Shown: positions 37,762 to 47,593 of the stretch, piece by piece
How positions within the stretch are numbered: the first letter of the stretch is position 1
How the letters are laid out: the number at the start of each line of letters is the position of its first letter
From: Thermomonas sp.
Lineage (GTDB): Bacteria > Pseudomonadota > Gammaproteobacteria > Xanthomonadales > Xanthomonadaceae
Assembly (NCBI GenBank): GCA_020692565.1
Contig: JAIMKJ010000020.1
Location: forward strand, 1-64,000
Direction: 5' to 3'
DNA: 64,000 nucleotides
Made by a program: the position numbers and the translations under genes
Notes under the pieces: generated by a model
What the model was told of the DNA's origin: nothing
Database searches by the model: none
What the model saw: the letters and a program-made list of their open reading frames with translations, nothing else

Positions 37762-37882
37762 GCGGCCCCGGCAGCCGATGAAGCGGCGACCAGAACGATG
37801 CCGTGGCAACGGCTGGCGACAGCGAAACGCAAACGATGCCTGTAGATGCGGTGCGTTTCGAGGCGTGCGAGAACCCCATCAT

Positions 37883-37979
37883 TGTGGGAGCGGCGGAAGC
37901 CGCGATGGCGGCCGAAAGTCTTGACCAGCCTTCGGCTGTTGAAAGCCCGTGGCCCATCACGGCTTCCGCCGCTCCCACA
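37883..37979. repeat. Extragenic palindrome, TGTGGGAGCGGCGG family
   Basis: The 20-bp arms at 37883-37902 and 37960-37979 are perfect inverted complements with a 57-base spacer that has its own pairing potential. A related copy is at 47362-47516. The gap between 37761 and 38036 has no gene. Confidence 0.88.
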
Positions 37980-38035
37980 GGCGGGTGGTGCGTCACTTGC
38001 GTTAGCATCGCTGCACTCACCGGAGACCCGACCGC

Positions 38036-39361
38036 ATGCGCACGACCCTGCTTGCTTTCTCCCTTGCCTCTGCGTGCCTCACCTGCGCGTTCGGCGCGCC
38101 GCTCGCGCACGCCGCGGACATGGCGCGGCCCGAAGTCCGCGCCCAGGCCGAACGCCTCGGCCCGAAAGTGCTGGCCTGGCGCCGCGACATCCACCAGCAC
38201 CCGGAGCTGGGCAACCGCGAGGTGCGCACCGCGAAACTCGTCGCCGACCATCTGCGCGCGCTCGGCCTGGACGTGAAGACCGGCATCGCCACCACCGGCG
38301 TGATCGCGGTGCTCAAGGGCGGCAAGCCCGGCCCGCGCATCGCGATCCGCGCCGACATGGACGCGCTGCCGGTGACCGAACGCCACGCGCTGCCGTTCTC
38401 ATCCAAGGTCACCTCGACCTTCCGCGGCGAGACGGTCGGGGTGATGCACGCCTGCGGCCACGACGCCCACACCGCGACCCTGATGGGCGTGGCCGAAGCG
38501 ATGGTGGCGATGAAGGCCGACCTGCCCGGCGAAGTGTTGTTCGTGTTCCAGCCGGCCGAGGAAGGCCCGCCGGACGGCGAGGAGGGCGGCGCCGAGGAAA
38601 TGCTGAAACAGGGCATCTTCCGCGACTTCAAACCCGAGGCGGTGTTCGGCCTGCACGTGTTCAGCACCCTCAACGCCGGGCAGATCGGCTATCGCGCCGG
38701 CCCGGCGATGGCGGCGTCGGACCGCTTCAACATCGTGATCAAGGGCCGGCAGACCCACGGTTCGCGGCCCTGGGGCGGCGTCGACCCGATCGTCGCCGCG
38801 GCCGATGTCATCGGCACCGCGCAGACCATCGTCAGCCGCCGCCAGAACATCGCGAAGCAGCCGGTGGTCGTCACCTTCGGCGCGATCAAGGGCGGCATCC
38901 GCTACAACATCATTCCCGACCAGGTGGAAATGATCGGCACCATCCGCACCTTCGACGAAGGCATGCGCCAGGCGGTGTTCAAGGATCTGCAGAACGTGGC
39001 CGAACACGTCGCCGCCGCGCACGGCGCGACCGCCGTGGCGCAGATCCCGGACACCAAGGGCAACCCGGTGACCGTCAACGACCCGGCGCTGACCGCGAAG
39101 CTGTTGCCCAGCCTGGAACGCGCGGTCGGCAAGGAGAATCTGGTCGAAGTCGGCCTGAACATGGGCGCCGAGGATTTCTCGTTCTACGCACGCGAAGTGC
39201 CCGGCTTCTTCTTCTTCGTCGGCGCCACCCCGAAAGGCCAGGACGCTGGCAAGGCGCCGTCGAACCATTCGCCGGAATTCTTCCTCGACGAATCCGCACT
39301 GGACGTGAGCCTGCGCACGATGCTGCAGGTGACGCTGGATTATCTGCACGGTACTCCGTAG
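38036..39361 (+). CDS. Exported M20 family amidohydrolase
   Basis: This 441-residue metallohydrolase resembles hippurate/IAA-amino acid hydrolases. A signal peptide (residues 1-27, cleavage near AHA-AD) marks it as periplasmic or secreted. The metal-site features are [16 protein letters not shown] and [10 protein letters not shown], with the dimerisation domain in the middle. The end [15 protein letters not shown] is typical of the family. The substrate is probably an N-acyl amino acid or peptide-like amide. The TAG stop codon is formed by the first bases of the REP element at 39358. Confidence 0.9.
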   Translation: MRTTLLAFSLASACLTCAFGAPLAHAADMARPEVRAQAERLGPKVLAWRRDIHQHPELGNREVRTAKLVADHLRALGLDVKTGIATTGVIAVLKGGKPGPRIAIRADMDALPVTERHALPFSSKVTSTFRGETVGVMHACGHDAHTATLMGVAEAMVAMKADLPGEVLFVFQPAEEGPPDGEEGGAEEMLKQGIFRDFKPEAVFGLHVFSTLNAGQIGYRAGPAMAASDRFNIVIKGRQTHGSRPWGGVDPIVAAADVIGTAQTIVSRRQNIAKQPVVVTFGAIKGGIRYNIIPDQVEMIGTIRTFDEGMRQAVFKDLQNVAEHVAAAHGATAVAQIPDTKGNPVTVNDPALTAKLLPSLERAVGKENLVEVGLNMGAEDFSFYAREVPGFFFFVGATPKGQDAGKAPSNHSPEFFLDESALDVSLRTMLQVTLDYLHGTP

Positions 39362-39436
39362 GAGGGCCTTTAGGCCCGAGCTCTAAAAAGCTTGCGGCGA
39401 TCATTCGGGAAAGATCGGGCCTGAAGGCCCTCCTAC
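39358..39436. repeat. REP-type palindrome that overlaps an upstream stop codon
   Basis: The arms GTAGGAGGGCCTTTAGGCCC (from 39358) and GGGCCTGAAGGCCCTCCTAC (to 39436) are nearly perfect complements. The TAG at 39359-39361 within the left arm ends the M20 hydrolase gene. Confidence 0.9.
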
Positions 39437-39462
39437 GAAAAGCCCTGCGCGATAATGCCGGC

Positions 39463-40287
39463 ATGAACCACACCGATATCCCCCTCGGCCGCGAGGTCGC
39501 CTATCCGTCGCATTACGACGCCGGCCTGCTGTTTCCGATTCCGCGCACGCTGGGCCGCGCCGAGATCGGCATCGACACCGGCGTCGACGCGCAGCCACTG
39601 CCCTTCATCGGCCACGACCGCTGGCACGCCTACGAGCTGAGCTGGCTGGACGCGCGCGGCAAGCCGGTGGTCGCGACCGCGACGCTGGCGGTGCCGGCGG
39701 CCTCGCCGATGCTGATCGAATCCAAATCGCTGAAGCTGTATCTGAATTCGCTCAACGCCGCGCGTTTCCAAACCGCCGAACGCGTGCGCGACACGCTCGC
39801 CGCCGATCTGTCGCGGGTCGCGGGCGCGACGGTCGCGGTCGATTTCGGATTGCCGCCGTTCGCGGTCGGCGACGATGCGGTCCTGATCGACGCACTCGAT
39901 CTCGACATCGACGATTACGGCCCGCCGAACGCCGCTTACCTGGCGCTGGACGGCGATGCGGCAGTCGAAGAAACGCTGCGCTCGGACCTGCTGAAATCCA
40001 ACTGCCCGGTGACCGGTCAACCGGACTGGGCCGGGGTGCGCATCGCCTATCGCGGCGCGCGGATCGACCGCGCCGGGCTGCTGCGCTATCTGGTGTCGTT
40101 CCGCGACCACGCCGAGTTCCACGAGCAGTGCGTGGAACGGATCTTCGTCGACGTGATGGCGCGCTGCCGGCCGCAGGCGCTGTCGGTGGAAGCGCGTTAC
40201 ACCCGTCGCGGCGGGCTGGACATCAATCCGTGGCGGGCGACGCCGGGGACGCCGCCACCCGCCGCCGGACGCGATGAAAGGCAGTAG
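39463..40287 (+). CDS. queF: NADPH-dependent 7-cyano-7-deazaguanine reductase
   Basis: This 274-residue long-form (YqcD-fused) enzyme reduces preQ0 to preQ1 in queuosine synthesis for tRNA. Visible features are [13 protein letters not shown], the catalytic Cys in [15 protein letters not shown] and the substrate block [16 protein letters not shown]. The start at 39463 gives the conserved N-terminus ([13 protein letters not shown]). The gene stands alone after a REP element. Confidence 0.95.
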   Translation: MNHTDIPLGREVAYPSHYDAGLLFPIPRTLGRAEIGIDTGVDAQPLPFIGHDRWHAYELSWLDARGKPVVATATLAVPAASPMLIESKSLKLYLNSLNAARFQTAERVRDTLAADLSRVAGATVAVDFGLPPFAVGDDAVLIDALDLDIDDYGPPNAAYLALDGDAAVEETLRSDLLKSNCPVTGQPDWAGVRIAYRGARIDRAGLLRYLVSFRDHAEFHEQCVERIFVDVMARCRPQALSVEARYTRRGGLDINPWRATPGTPPPAAGRDERQ

Positions 40288-40390
40288 GCCCAACGCCTGC
40301 CCGGGTCGCGAAAAAAACACGTCGTCGATATGGATTCTTAACATTCGCCATGTCAATGTGGCCCGGCCATCAGGCAGGAGCCGTCCGACC

Positions 40391-40750
40391 ATGACCACAC
40401 CCGATAAAAAACCCGATTTTTCCAACGTGCAGAGTTCGGTCACCAGCACCGAACAGGCCCGGCCCGACTTCAGCAACGTGCAGACCACCGTCACCACCAC
40501 CGAGGAGATCATCGGCGGCGAAGGCGGCGGTGGCGGCACGGGCGCACAGACCTACACCATCGAGAAGGGCGACACGCTGTCGGCCATCTCCAAGCGCTTC
40601 TACGGCAAGGCCAAGTTCTGGCGCCAGATCTTCGAGGCCAATCGCGACACGATCGAGGATCCGGACCGGATCTTCCCCGGACAGACCATCAAGCTGCCGG
40701 CGATCGATGTCGACGGCGACGGCGATCTCGACGATCCGACCGGCGGCTGA
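40391..40750 (+). CDS. LysM domain protein
   Basis: This 119-residue protein has a hydrophilic N-terminus with two copies of PDFSNVQ and a Gly-rich hinge. One LysM domain (YTIEKGDTLSAISKRFYGKA through FPGQTIKLP) follows at about 57-105, and an acidic tail. It is like small YgaU/LysM proteins that bind peptidoglycan or the cell envelope, but no signal peptide is seen. It lies 77 bases upstream of a lipoprotein gene. Confidence 0.88.
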   Translation: MTTPDKKPDFSNVQSSVTSTEQARPDFSNVQTTVTTTEEIIGGEGGGGGTGAQTYTIEKGDTLSAISKRFYGKAKFWRQIFEANRDTIEDPDRIFPGQTIKLPAIDVDGDGDLDDPTGG

Positions 40751-40826
40751 TCCACAGCGTGCGCGCGTCGCTCCGCATGGACGACGCAGGAATATCCATC
40801 CAGACCGTATCGAGGAACCCAATCCA

Positions 40827-41339
40827 ATGAACCGCACACGCATGCTCCCCAACAAACTGACCCAGGCCCTGCTCGTCGCCGTGATCGGCAGTGTCGCCAT
40901 CGTCGGCTGCAAAAAGAAGGAAGAAGCCGTTGCGCCGCCCGCCATCAGCGAGCCGGCACCGGCCCCCGCCCCGGCACCGGTCGCCGCCACCGCGTCGGTC
41001 ACCACGGTCGAGCTGGGCAACGCCGTCGGCCCGGACATGAAGCTCACCGCCACCGGCACCACCTTCAAGCCCAAGGACACGATCACCGTGTCGATCGGCA
41101 CCGCGACCAGCGACCCCGCGGCCACCGTCGCCGGCAAGGTCGGCGCCAAGTGGACCTACGCCAACGGCGCCGAAACGATGGAAGTGTCCAACGAAACCAA
41201 GGACCTCAATCTCACCGGCACCGGCTCGACCAACTTCCAGATCGCGAAGCCGGACGGCTTCCCGGCGGGCAAGTACAAGGTCGAAGTGTCGCTGGACGGC
41301 ATGGTCGTGCAGACCAGGGAATTCGAAGTCACCCCGTAA
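40827..41339 (+). CDS. Predicted lipoprotein with beta-rich domain
   Basis: The 170-residue protein has a signal sequence and lipobox ending in AIVGC (Cys28), a Pro/Ala-rich linker (PAPAPAPAP) and a C-terminal domain of strand-forming repeats. That domain shows KLTATGTTFKPKDTITVSIGT and a final KYKVEVSLDGMVVQTREFEV. It is likely anchored to a membrane and exposed in the periplasm. No family with known function is recognised. A strong terminator follows. Confidence 0.82.
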   Translation: MNRTRMLPNKLTQALLVAVIGSVAIVGCKKKEEAVAPPAISEPAPAPAPAPVAATASVTTVELGNAVGPDMKLTATGTTFKPKDTITVSIGTATSDPAATVAGKVGAKWTYANGAETMEVSNETKDLNLTGTGSTNFQIAKPDGFPAGKYKVEVSLDGMVVQTREFEVTP

Positions 41340-41364
41340 CGCGGGTGCCTCGATCGTTCCCGGA

Positions 41365-41394
41365 AGGGCGCGGCTCCGGCCGCGCCCTTTTTCG
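41365..41394 (+). terminator. Rho-independent terminator after the lipoprotein gene
   Basis: AGGGCGCGGC pairs with GCCGCGCCCT around TCCG and is followed by a TTTTT run, 25 bases after the stop codon. Confidence 0.88.
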
Positions 41395-41615
41395 TGCCCG
41401 GTCTTTGGGCCCGCGAGCGCAACGACACGTGTCATCGGCGCACTGGAACGCTTCCGGCAATTGGACTAGTGTGGCTCGGCTCGCCCTCGCGGCGACCATG
41501 GCCCGGCGCTCATCGCCCCCGCGTCCTCCTTGCGGCAGTACGCACGAGAACGCCTCCGGGGAACCCGGCCATCTCTTCTCCGCCAATCTCTTCAGACCAG
41601 CACCAGGAGCGCGAC

Positions 41616-42080
41616 ATGGCCTTCGAACTGAACATCAATGGCAAACCGGTGCCGGTGGATGCCCCCGACGACATGCCGCTGCTGTGGGTGCTGCGCGACA
41701 TCGCCGGGCTGACCGGCACCAAATACGGCTGCGGCATGGCCCAGTGCGGCGCCTGCACGGTGCACGTCGCCGGCCAGCCGATCCGCAGCTGCGTCACGCC
41801 GGCCAGTGCGCTGGTCGGCCAGCCCATCACCACCATCGAAGGTGCCGGTGCGACCGGACCGGTCGCGAAGGCGGTACAGGATGCGTGGGTCGCCGGGGCC
41901 GTCGCGCAGTGCGGCTACTGCCAGAGCGGCCAGATCATGTCGGCGATCGCGCTGCTGGACACCAATCGCAGCCCCAGCGACGACGACATCGACGCGGCCA
42001 TGTCCGGCAATCTCTGCCGCTGCGCCACCTATCAGCGCATCCGCGCGGCGATCAAAGCCGCCGCCGCGACGCTGGCATAA
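41616..42080 (+). CDS. (2Fe-2S) small subunit of a xanthine-oxidase-family dehydrogenase (IorA-like)
   Basis: This 154-residue protein binds two [2Fe-2S] clusters. The plant-type cluster is in [16 protein letters not shown], and the second is in [16 protein letters not shown] with [11 protein letters not shown]. The domain layout is that of isoquinoline 1-oxidoreductase alpha-type subunits. It passes electrons from the Mo subunit encoded 13 bases downstream. A ribosome site (AGGAG) precedes the ATG at 41616. It is the first gene of the Mo-hydroxylase operon. Confidence 0.93.
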   Translation: MAFELNINGKPVPVDAPDDMPLLWVLRDIAGLTGTKYGCGMAQCGACTVHVAGQPIRSCVTPASALVGQPITTIEGAGATGPVAKAVQDAWVAGAVAQCGYCQSGQIMSAIALLDTNRSPSDDDIDAAMSGNLCRCATYQRIRAAIKAAAATLA

Positions 42081-42092
42081 GGAGAACGGATC

Positions 42093-44315
42093 ATGTTCAA
42101 CGGACGCAAACTTCCCGCGCTGGACGCCACCGACGCGGCACAGACCCCAACGCTTTCGCGTCGCCAGTTCCTGCTCGGCGCCACCCTCATCGGTTCCGCA
42201 CTGATGGTCGGCTGCAGGATGGAAGCCTCCGGCGACGCCGCACCCGCTGCGGCGCCCGGCGGCAAACCTGCCGCGGGCTCGCCGTTCGAGGCCTACATCG
42301 CGATCGCCGCCGACGGCATCGTCACCGTGTATTCCAGCCAGTTCGACATGGGCCAGAATTCCTATCACGGCCTGGCGACGCTGGTCGCCGAAGAACTCGA
42401 CGTGGCGCTGGACAACGTGCGCGTGGAAGGCCGCGCCGGCAATCCCAAGTGGTACGGCAATCTCGCGATGGGCGGCGCGTTCCAGCTCACCGGCGGATCG
42501 AGCAGCATGCCGTCGTCGTGGGAGCGCTACCGCAAGGCCGGTGCCGCCGCGCGCGAGCTGTTGAAGCAGGCGGCGGCGAAGCAGTGGAAGGTCGTCGTCA
42601 CCGAACTGTCGACCGCGAACGGCGAAGTCATCCACGCCGGCAGCGACCGCCGCGCGCCCTACGGCAGCCTGATCGCCGCCGCCGCGCCGCTGCCGGTGCC
42701 CGGTGACGTCGCACTGAAGGACGCGAAGGCCTGGACGCTGATCGGCAAGGACGCGACCTCGCGCATCGACGCGCGCGCCAAGTCCGACGGCAGCCAGCCG
42801 TACACCATCGACATCCAGCTGCCGGGCATGCTGGTCGCGACCATCGCCCACAGCCCGCGCTTCGGCGGCAAGCCCGAGTCCTTCGACGCGACCGCGGCGA
42901 AAGCGGTGCCGGGCGTGGTCGAGGTGGTGCAGATCAGCCGCGGCGTCGCCGTGGTGGCGCACAACACCTGGGCCGCGATGAAGGGCCGCGAAGCCTTGCA
43001 GGTGACCTGGGACGACAGCGGCGCGGAAACGCGTTCCTCCGACGCGATGTTCGCCGAGTACGAAACCCTGGCGAAGCAGGACGGCAAGGTCGCGCTGCAG
43101 CGCGGCGATGCCGCCGGCAAGCTCGCCAAGGCCGCGAAGACCATCGAAGCGACCTATCGCTTTCCGTACCTCGCGCATGCGGCGCTGGAGCCGCTCAACG
43201 CGGTGATCCACAAGGACGGCGACCGCCTGCACATCCACGGCGGGCTGCAGATGCCCGACGCGGTCCAGGGCGCGTGCGCGCAGATCGCGGGCGTCAAGCC
43301 CGAGCAGGTCGACCTGCACGTGATGAAGACCGGCGGCGGCTTCGGTCGGCGCGCGGTCGCCGACTGCGATGTGTTCGTCGAAGCCACCGAAATTGCCAAG
43401 GCGCTGGATTTCCGCGCGCCGATCAAACTGCAGTGGACCCGCGAAGCCGACATGGGCGGCGGCCGGTATCGCCCGCTGCACGTGCATCGCGTGCGCGTGG
43501 GCCTGGACGCCGACGGCAACATCAGCGGCTGGCAGCACCACATCGTCGGCCAGTCGATCATGGCCGGCACCCCGTTCGAGGGGATGATGATGAAGGACGG
43601 CATCGACCCGACCTCGACCGAGGGCGTCGTCGACACCCCGTACGCGCTGCCCGACATCGACGTGCGCATGACCCATCCGGCCTCGCCGGTGCCGGTGCTG
43701 TGGTGGCGCTCGGTCGGCCACACCCACACCGCGTACGTGATGCAGACCCTGCTCGATGAGGTCGCGACGGCCACCGGCAAGGACCCGGTCGCGCTGCGCC
43801 TGGCGCTGCTGCCGGCCGACGCGCGCGAACGCGCGGTGCTGTCGCTGGCCGCCGAGAAAGCGGGCTGGTCGCAGCCGGTCGCGGCGGGGCGGTATCGCGG
43901 CGTCGCCGTGCACCAGTCGTTCGGCAGCTTCGTCGCCACCGTCGCGGAAGTGTCGAAAACCGCCGACGGCGGGATCCAGGTCGAACGCTGCGTGGTGGCG
44001 TCCGACTGCGGCACCGTGATCAATCCCGACATCGTGCGCGCGCAGATCGAGGGCGGCACCGGTTTCGGGCTCAGCGCGATGCTCGGCGAACGCATCGCAC
44101 TGGAGAACGGCGCGCCGACCGCGGGCAACTACGATGCCTATCGCGTGCTGCGCATCGACGCCATGCCCACGGTCGAAGTGCACATGCTGCCGTCGACCGC
44201 ATCGCCGACCGGCATCGGCGAATGCGCGGTGCCGCCGATCGGTCCCGCGGTCGCCAACGCGATCTTCCAGGCCACCGGCAAGCGCGTGCGCGATCTGCCA
44301 TTTCTGGAAGCATGA
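42093..44315 (+). CDS. Molybdopterin-binding subunit of a xanthine-oxidase-family dehydrogenase (IorB-like)
   Basis: The 740-residue catalytic subunit has a twin-arginine signal (SRRQFLLGA) and a following LMVGC, so it should be exported folded and possibly lipid-anchored. It shows the molybdopterin-binding region with GGGFGRR and the C-terminal GECAVPPIGPAVANAIF carrying the catalytic-site Glu region. It resembles IorB isoquinoline oxidoreductase and periplasmic aldehyde oxidases. An AAGGAG ribosome site precedes it. The substrate, an aldehyde or N-heteroaromatic, cannot be told from sequence. The cytochrome c gene next in line suggests electron delivery to the respiratory chain. Confidence 0.93.
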   Translation: MFNGRKLPALDATDAAQTPTLSRRQFLLGATLIGSALMVGCRMEASGDAAPAAAPGGKPAAGSPFEAYIAIAADGIVTVYSSQFDMGQNSYHGLATLVAEELDVALDNVRVEGRAGNPKWYGNLAMGGAFQLTGGSSSMPSSWERYRKAGAAARELLKQAAAKQWKVVVTELSTANGEVIHAGSDRRAPYGSLIAAAAPLPVPGDVALKDAKAWTLIGKDATSRIDARAKSDGSQPYTIDIQLPGMLVATIAHSPRFGGKPESFDATAAKAVPGVVEVVQISRGVAVVAHNTWAAMKGREALQVTWDDSGAETRSSDAMFAEYETLAKQDGKVALQRGDAAGKLAKAAKTIEATYRFPYLAHAALEPLNAVIHKDGDRLHIHGGLQMPDAVQGACAQIAGVKPEQVDLHVMKTGGGFGRRAVADCDVFVEATEIAKALDFRAPIKLQWTREADMGGGRYRPLHVHRVRVGLDADGNISGWQHHIVGQSIMAGTPFEGMMMKDGIDPTSTEGVVDTPYALPDIDVRMTHPASPVPVLWWRSVGHTHTAYVMQTLLDEVATATGKDPVALRLALLPADARERAVLSLAAEKAGWSQPVAAGRYRGVAVHQSFGSFVATVAEVSKTADGGIQVERCVVASDCGTVINPDIVRAQIEGGTGFGLSAMLGERIALENGAPTAGNYDAYRVLRIDAMPTVEVHMLPSTASPTGIGECAVPPIGPAVANAIFQATGKRVRDLPFLEA

Positions 44316-44388
44316 ACTGGATGCATGAGCTGGATGCATGATCCCGAAGCGTGAACCCGAAGTCTCAACCCGACGCGGAGCATTCCCC

Positions 44389-44760
44389 ATGACCCATCGA
44401 ATCGTCTCGCTCGCCATGCTGTCGCTGTGCGGCGCGCTGTCGCTCAGCGCGCACGCGCAGACCGCGCAGGAAGGCAAGGCCGCGTTCGTCGCCTGCACCG
44501 GTTGCCATTCGGTGGACGGCAGCGCCAAACCGACCGGCCCGACGCTGAAAGGCATCGTCGGCCGCAAGGCCGCCAGCGTCGCCGCCTACCGCAACTATTC
44601 GGCCGCGCTGCGCGGCAGCAAGATCACCTGGACCGCGCAGGAACTCGACGCCTACCTCAAGGCGCCGTCGACGCGCGTCAAGGGCACGACGATGATGATC
44701 GCGACGCCCGACGAGAAACGCCGCAAAGCGATCGTCGCGTATCTCGCCACGCTCAAATGA
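44389..44760 (+). CDS. Periplasmic class I cytochrome c
   Basis: The 123-residue precursor has a signal peptide (cleavage near AHA-QT), the heme motif CTGCH and a Met axial-ligand candidate in GTTMMIATP, as in cytochrome c-552/c2-type proteins. It probably takes electrons from the Mo/Fe-S dehydrogenase encoded just upstream. The start at 44389 has GGAG upstream. A duplicated CTGGATGCATGA lies just before the gene. Confidence 0.9.
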   Translation: MTHRIVSLAMLSLCGALSLSAHAQTAQEGKAAFVACTGCHSVDGSAKPTGPTLKGIVGRKAASVAAYRNYSAALRGSKITWTAQELDAYLKAPSTRVKGTTMMIATPDEKRRKAIVAYLATLK

Positions 44761-44814
44761 GCATGCCGCCCGCGATCCATTCGTTGTGTTGCCTGCGCGC
44801 GCCCGCTCGACCGC

Positions 44815-45765
44815 ATGCCGCGTCCGCTTGAGCTGCTGATCGCCAGCGCGCGGCGCGATGAAGCCTGCGCGCTGGTCACCCTCGTCGGCATCCACGGCGC
44901 CGCGCCGCGACGGATCGGCGCGCAGATGGCGGTGACCGGGAACGGCGAGGTCGCGGGTTCCTTCTCCGGCGGCTGCCTGGACTGGTCGGTGATCGAGGAA
45001 GCGCAGCGCGCCATCGCCGACGCCGCCAGCCGGCGCGTTCGCTACGGCACCGACTCGCCCTACGTCGACATCGTGCTGCCCTGCGGCAGCGGCCTGGATC
45101 TGCAGTTCGACGGTCTTGTACCCGCAAACACCATCGATGCGATCGCGCAGGCCATCGTCCGGCGCGACGCCTTCGATCTGCGCTGGCGCGATGCCGCACA
45201 GCCGCCCGATTGCCTGCCGCCGGCACCGACCGCCGGGGACGAGACGCGCATCCGCCAACGGCCCGCGCTGCGGCTGGTGCTGGCCGGCGCCGGCGACACG
45301 CTGCTGGCGATGTGCCGGCTCGCGCGCGCGGCGGACATCGAAGTGACCGCGCTCAGCCCCGAGCGTGAGCTGCACCCTGCGCTGGACGCGATCGGCGTGC
45401 CGCTGCACGTCCTGCAGGCGCAGCACGCGCTGCCGCCGCTGGTGTTCGATGCCTACACCGCGGCGATCACCCTGTTCCACGATCACGACTGGGAGCTGCC
45501 GTTCCTGCAGCGGGCGCTGGCGAGCGACGCCTGTCTGGTCGGTGCGATGGGCAGCCCACGCGCGCAGGCGCAGCGCCTGGAACAATTGCAGTCGCGCGGC
45601 GTGTCGGCCGCCGCCGCGGCGCGACTGCGCAGCCCGCTGGGGCTGCTGCCGCGCGCGCGCGACCCGCAGGAGTTGGCGGTGTCGATGCTGGCCGAAGCGA
45701 TGCAGGCGTATCGCACGATGTGCTATCCGGAACCTGGCCATCCGGAATCCATGACGGGCGCATGA
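44815..45765 (+). CDS. XdhC family protein (Mo-hydroxylase maturation)
   Basis: This 316-residue protein has the N-terminal XdhC/CoxI domain (FSGGCLDWSVIEEAQRAI near residue 50) and the C-terminal Rossmann-like part (LVLAGAGDTLLAM, YTAAITLFHDHDWELPFL). XdhC binds and sulfurates molybdenum cofactor before insertion into xanthine-dehydrogenase-type enzymes. Its end overlaps the following MocA-like gene (ATGA). Confidence 0.9.
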   Translation: MPRPLELLIASARRDEACALVTLVGIHGAAPRRIGAQMAVTGNGEVAGSFSGGCLDWSVIEEAQRAIADAASRRVRYGTDSPYVDIVLPCGSGLDLQFDGLVPANTIDAIAQAIVRRDAFDLRWRDAAQPPDCLPPAPTAGDETRIRQRPALRLVLAGAGDTLLAMCRLARAADIEVTALSPERELHPALDAIGVPLHVLQAQHALPPLVFDAYTAAITLFHDHDWELPFLQRALASDACLVGAMGSPRAQAQRLEQLQSRGVSAAAAARLRSPLGLLPRARDPQELAVSMLAEAMQAYRTMCYPEPGHPESMTGA

Positions 45766-46334
45766 CCACGGTCGTCGCCATCCTCGCGGCCGGCGATTCC
45801 CGCCGCCTCGGCCAACCGAAACAACTGGTGCAGTGGCGCGGCACCTCGCTGCTGCAGCATGCGGTCGATACCGCAGCCACCGTCGCGCCGCGCGTGCTGC
45901 TGACCCTGGGCGCCGACGCCGACGCGCTGTGGCGGTCGCTGCGCGCGCCGCCGTCGCTGGAACGGGTGGATGTGCCCGATCACCGCGAAGGGATGTCCGC
46001 GTCGCTGCGCGCCGCGGTTGCACGCGTGGATGCGGACCCGACGGTACAACGCCTGCTGGTGATGCTGGTCGATCAATACGCCGTCGATGCCGCCTGGCTG
46101 CGCGATCTGCTGGCCCTGGCCGACGCGCATCCGCAGCGGATGATCGCCTCGCGCTACGCCGGCCTGCGCGGCGTGCCGGCGGTCTTTCCGCGCAGCGCTT
46201 TCTCCGCGCTCGCCGCACTGCGCGGCGACCGGGGCGCGCGCGCGCTGCTGCGCGACGAACCCGATCCCATCGACTTCACCGCCCCGCACGCGCCGGGCGA
46301 TGTCGACACCCCGGGGCAGATGCCGGGCGAGTGA
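45762..46334 (+). CDS. MocA-like molybdenum cofactor cytidylyltransferase family protein
   Basis: This 190-residue nucleotidyltransferase has the N-terminal loop [19 protein letters not shown] and [13 protein letters not shown] (the metal-site Asp), with the family's [11 protein letters not shown]. MocA proteins attach CMP to molybdopterin to give the dinucleotide cofactor of Mo-hydroxylases. Its place at the end of the IorAB-type operon agrees. It overlaps the XdhC gene by four bases. Confidence 0.9.
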   Translation: MTTVVAILAAGDSRRLGQPKQLVQWRGTSLLQHAVDTAATVAPRVLLTLGADADALWRSLRAPPSLERVDVPDHREGMSASLRAAVARVDADPTVQRLLVMLVDQYAVDAAWLRDLLALADAHPQRMIASRYAGLRGVPAVFPRSAFSALAALRGDRGARALLRDEPDPIDFTAPHAPGDVDTPGQMPGE

Positions 46335-46551
46335 TCAGCGTAGCGCGAGTCCGCCGCGTTTTTCGCTGCCGCAGCATTCGCGGTCGTCCACGCGCAGGCC
46401 GGGACGAGGGGCAGAAGCGCCATCCGCATCGGCGGATTGGCTGCTTTTCTCCATGAAAACCCGAGCGGGATTCCAGGCGCGGGCCGCCTGCGCGGCGCGG
46501 CAGGCGGCCCAGTCGATTACCCTATCCACCGTTTTCCTTCGACGCACCGCC

Positions 46552-47259
<708 letters not shown>

Positions 47260-47306
47260 GCGCCGCGCTGTTTCAAACCACACGCAAATAACGTGATCGC
47301 GAATTC

Positions 47307-47343
47307 GTAGCCCGGGTCTCGCCAAAGGCGAGACCCGGGCTAC
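47307..47343. repeat. Dispersed palindrome, GTAGCCCGGGTCTCGCC family
   Basis: Perfect 17-bp arms (47307-47323 and 47327-47343) flank an AAA loop. It is the same family as 285-317. The 334-base gap between 47259 and 47594 holds this hairpin and the next palindrome but no gene. Confidence 0.88.
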
Positions 47344-47361
47344 GATCTCCCGCACGCTTTT

Positions 47362-47516
47362 TGTGGGAGCGACGGAAGTCGCGAAACCCGCGACGTTTCC
47401 GATGTGACACAGCGTGCAATCCGAGATGGCACGGAAACGCATGATGGCGACGAAATGATGACGAGCAACACTTCGCCGGTCGCGATGCGGGCTTCGCGAC
47501 TTCCGTCGCTCCCACA
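47362..47516. repeat. Extragenic palindrome, TGTGGGAGCGACGGAAGTCGCG family
   Basis: The arm TGTGGGAGCGACGGAAGTCG at 47362 pairs with its perfect complement ending at 47516, spaced by about 110 bases with further self-pairing. It is related to 37883-37979. Confidence 0.85.
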
Positions 47517-47593
47517 AAAAGCAGGAGAGCCGCACATCCGGACAGCGAACGGCTTGATGCCTGTGCGCGGGCGACCGGATCCCAGACGCCCGC

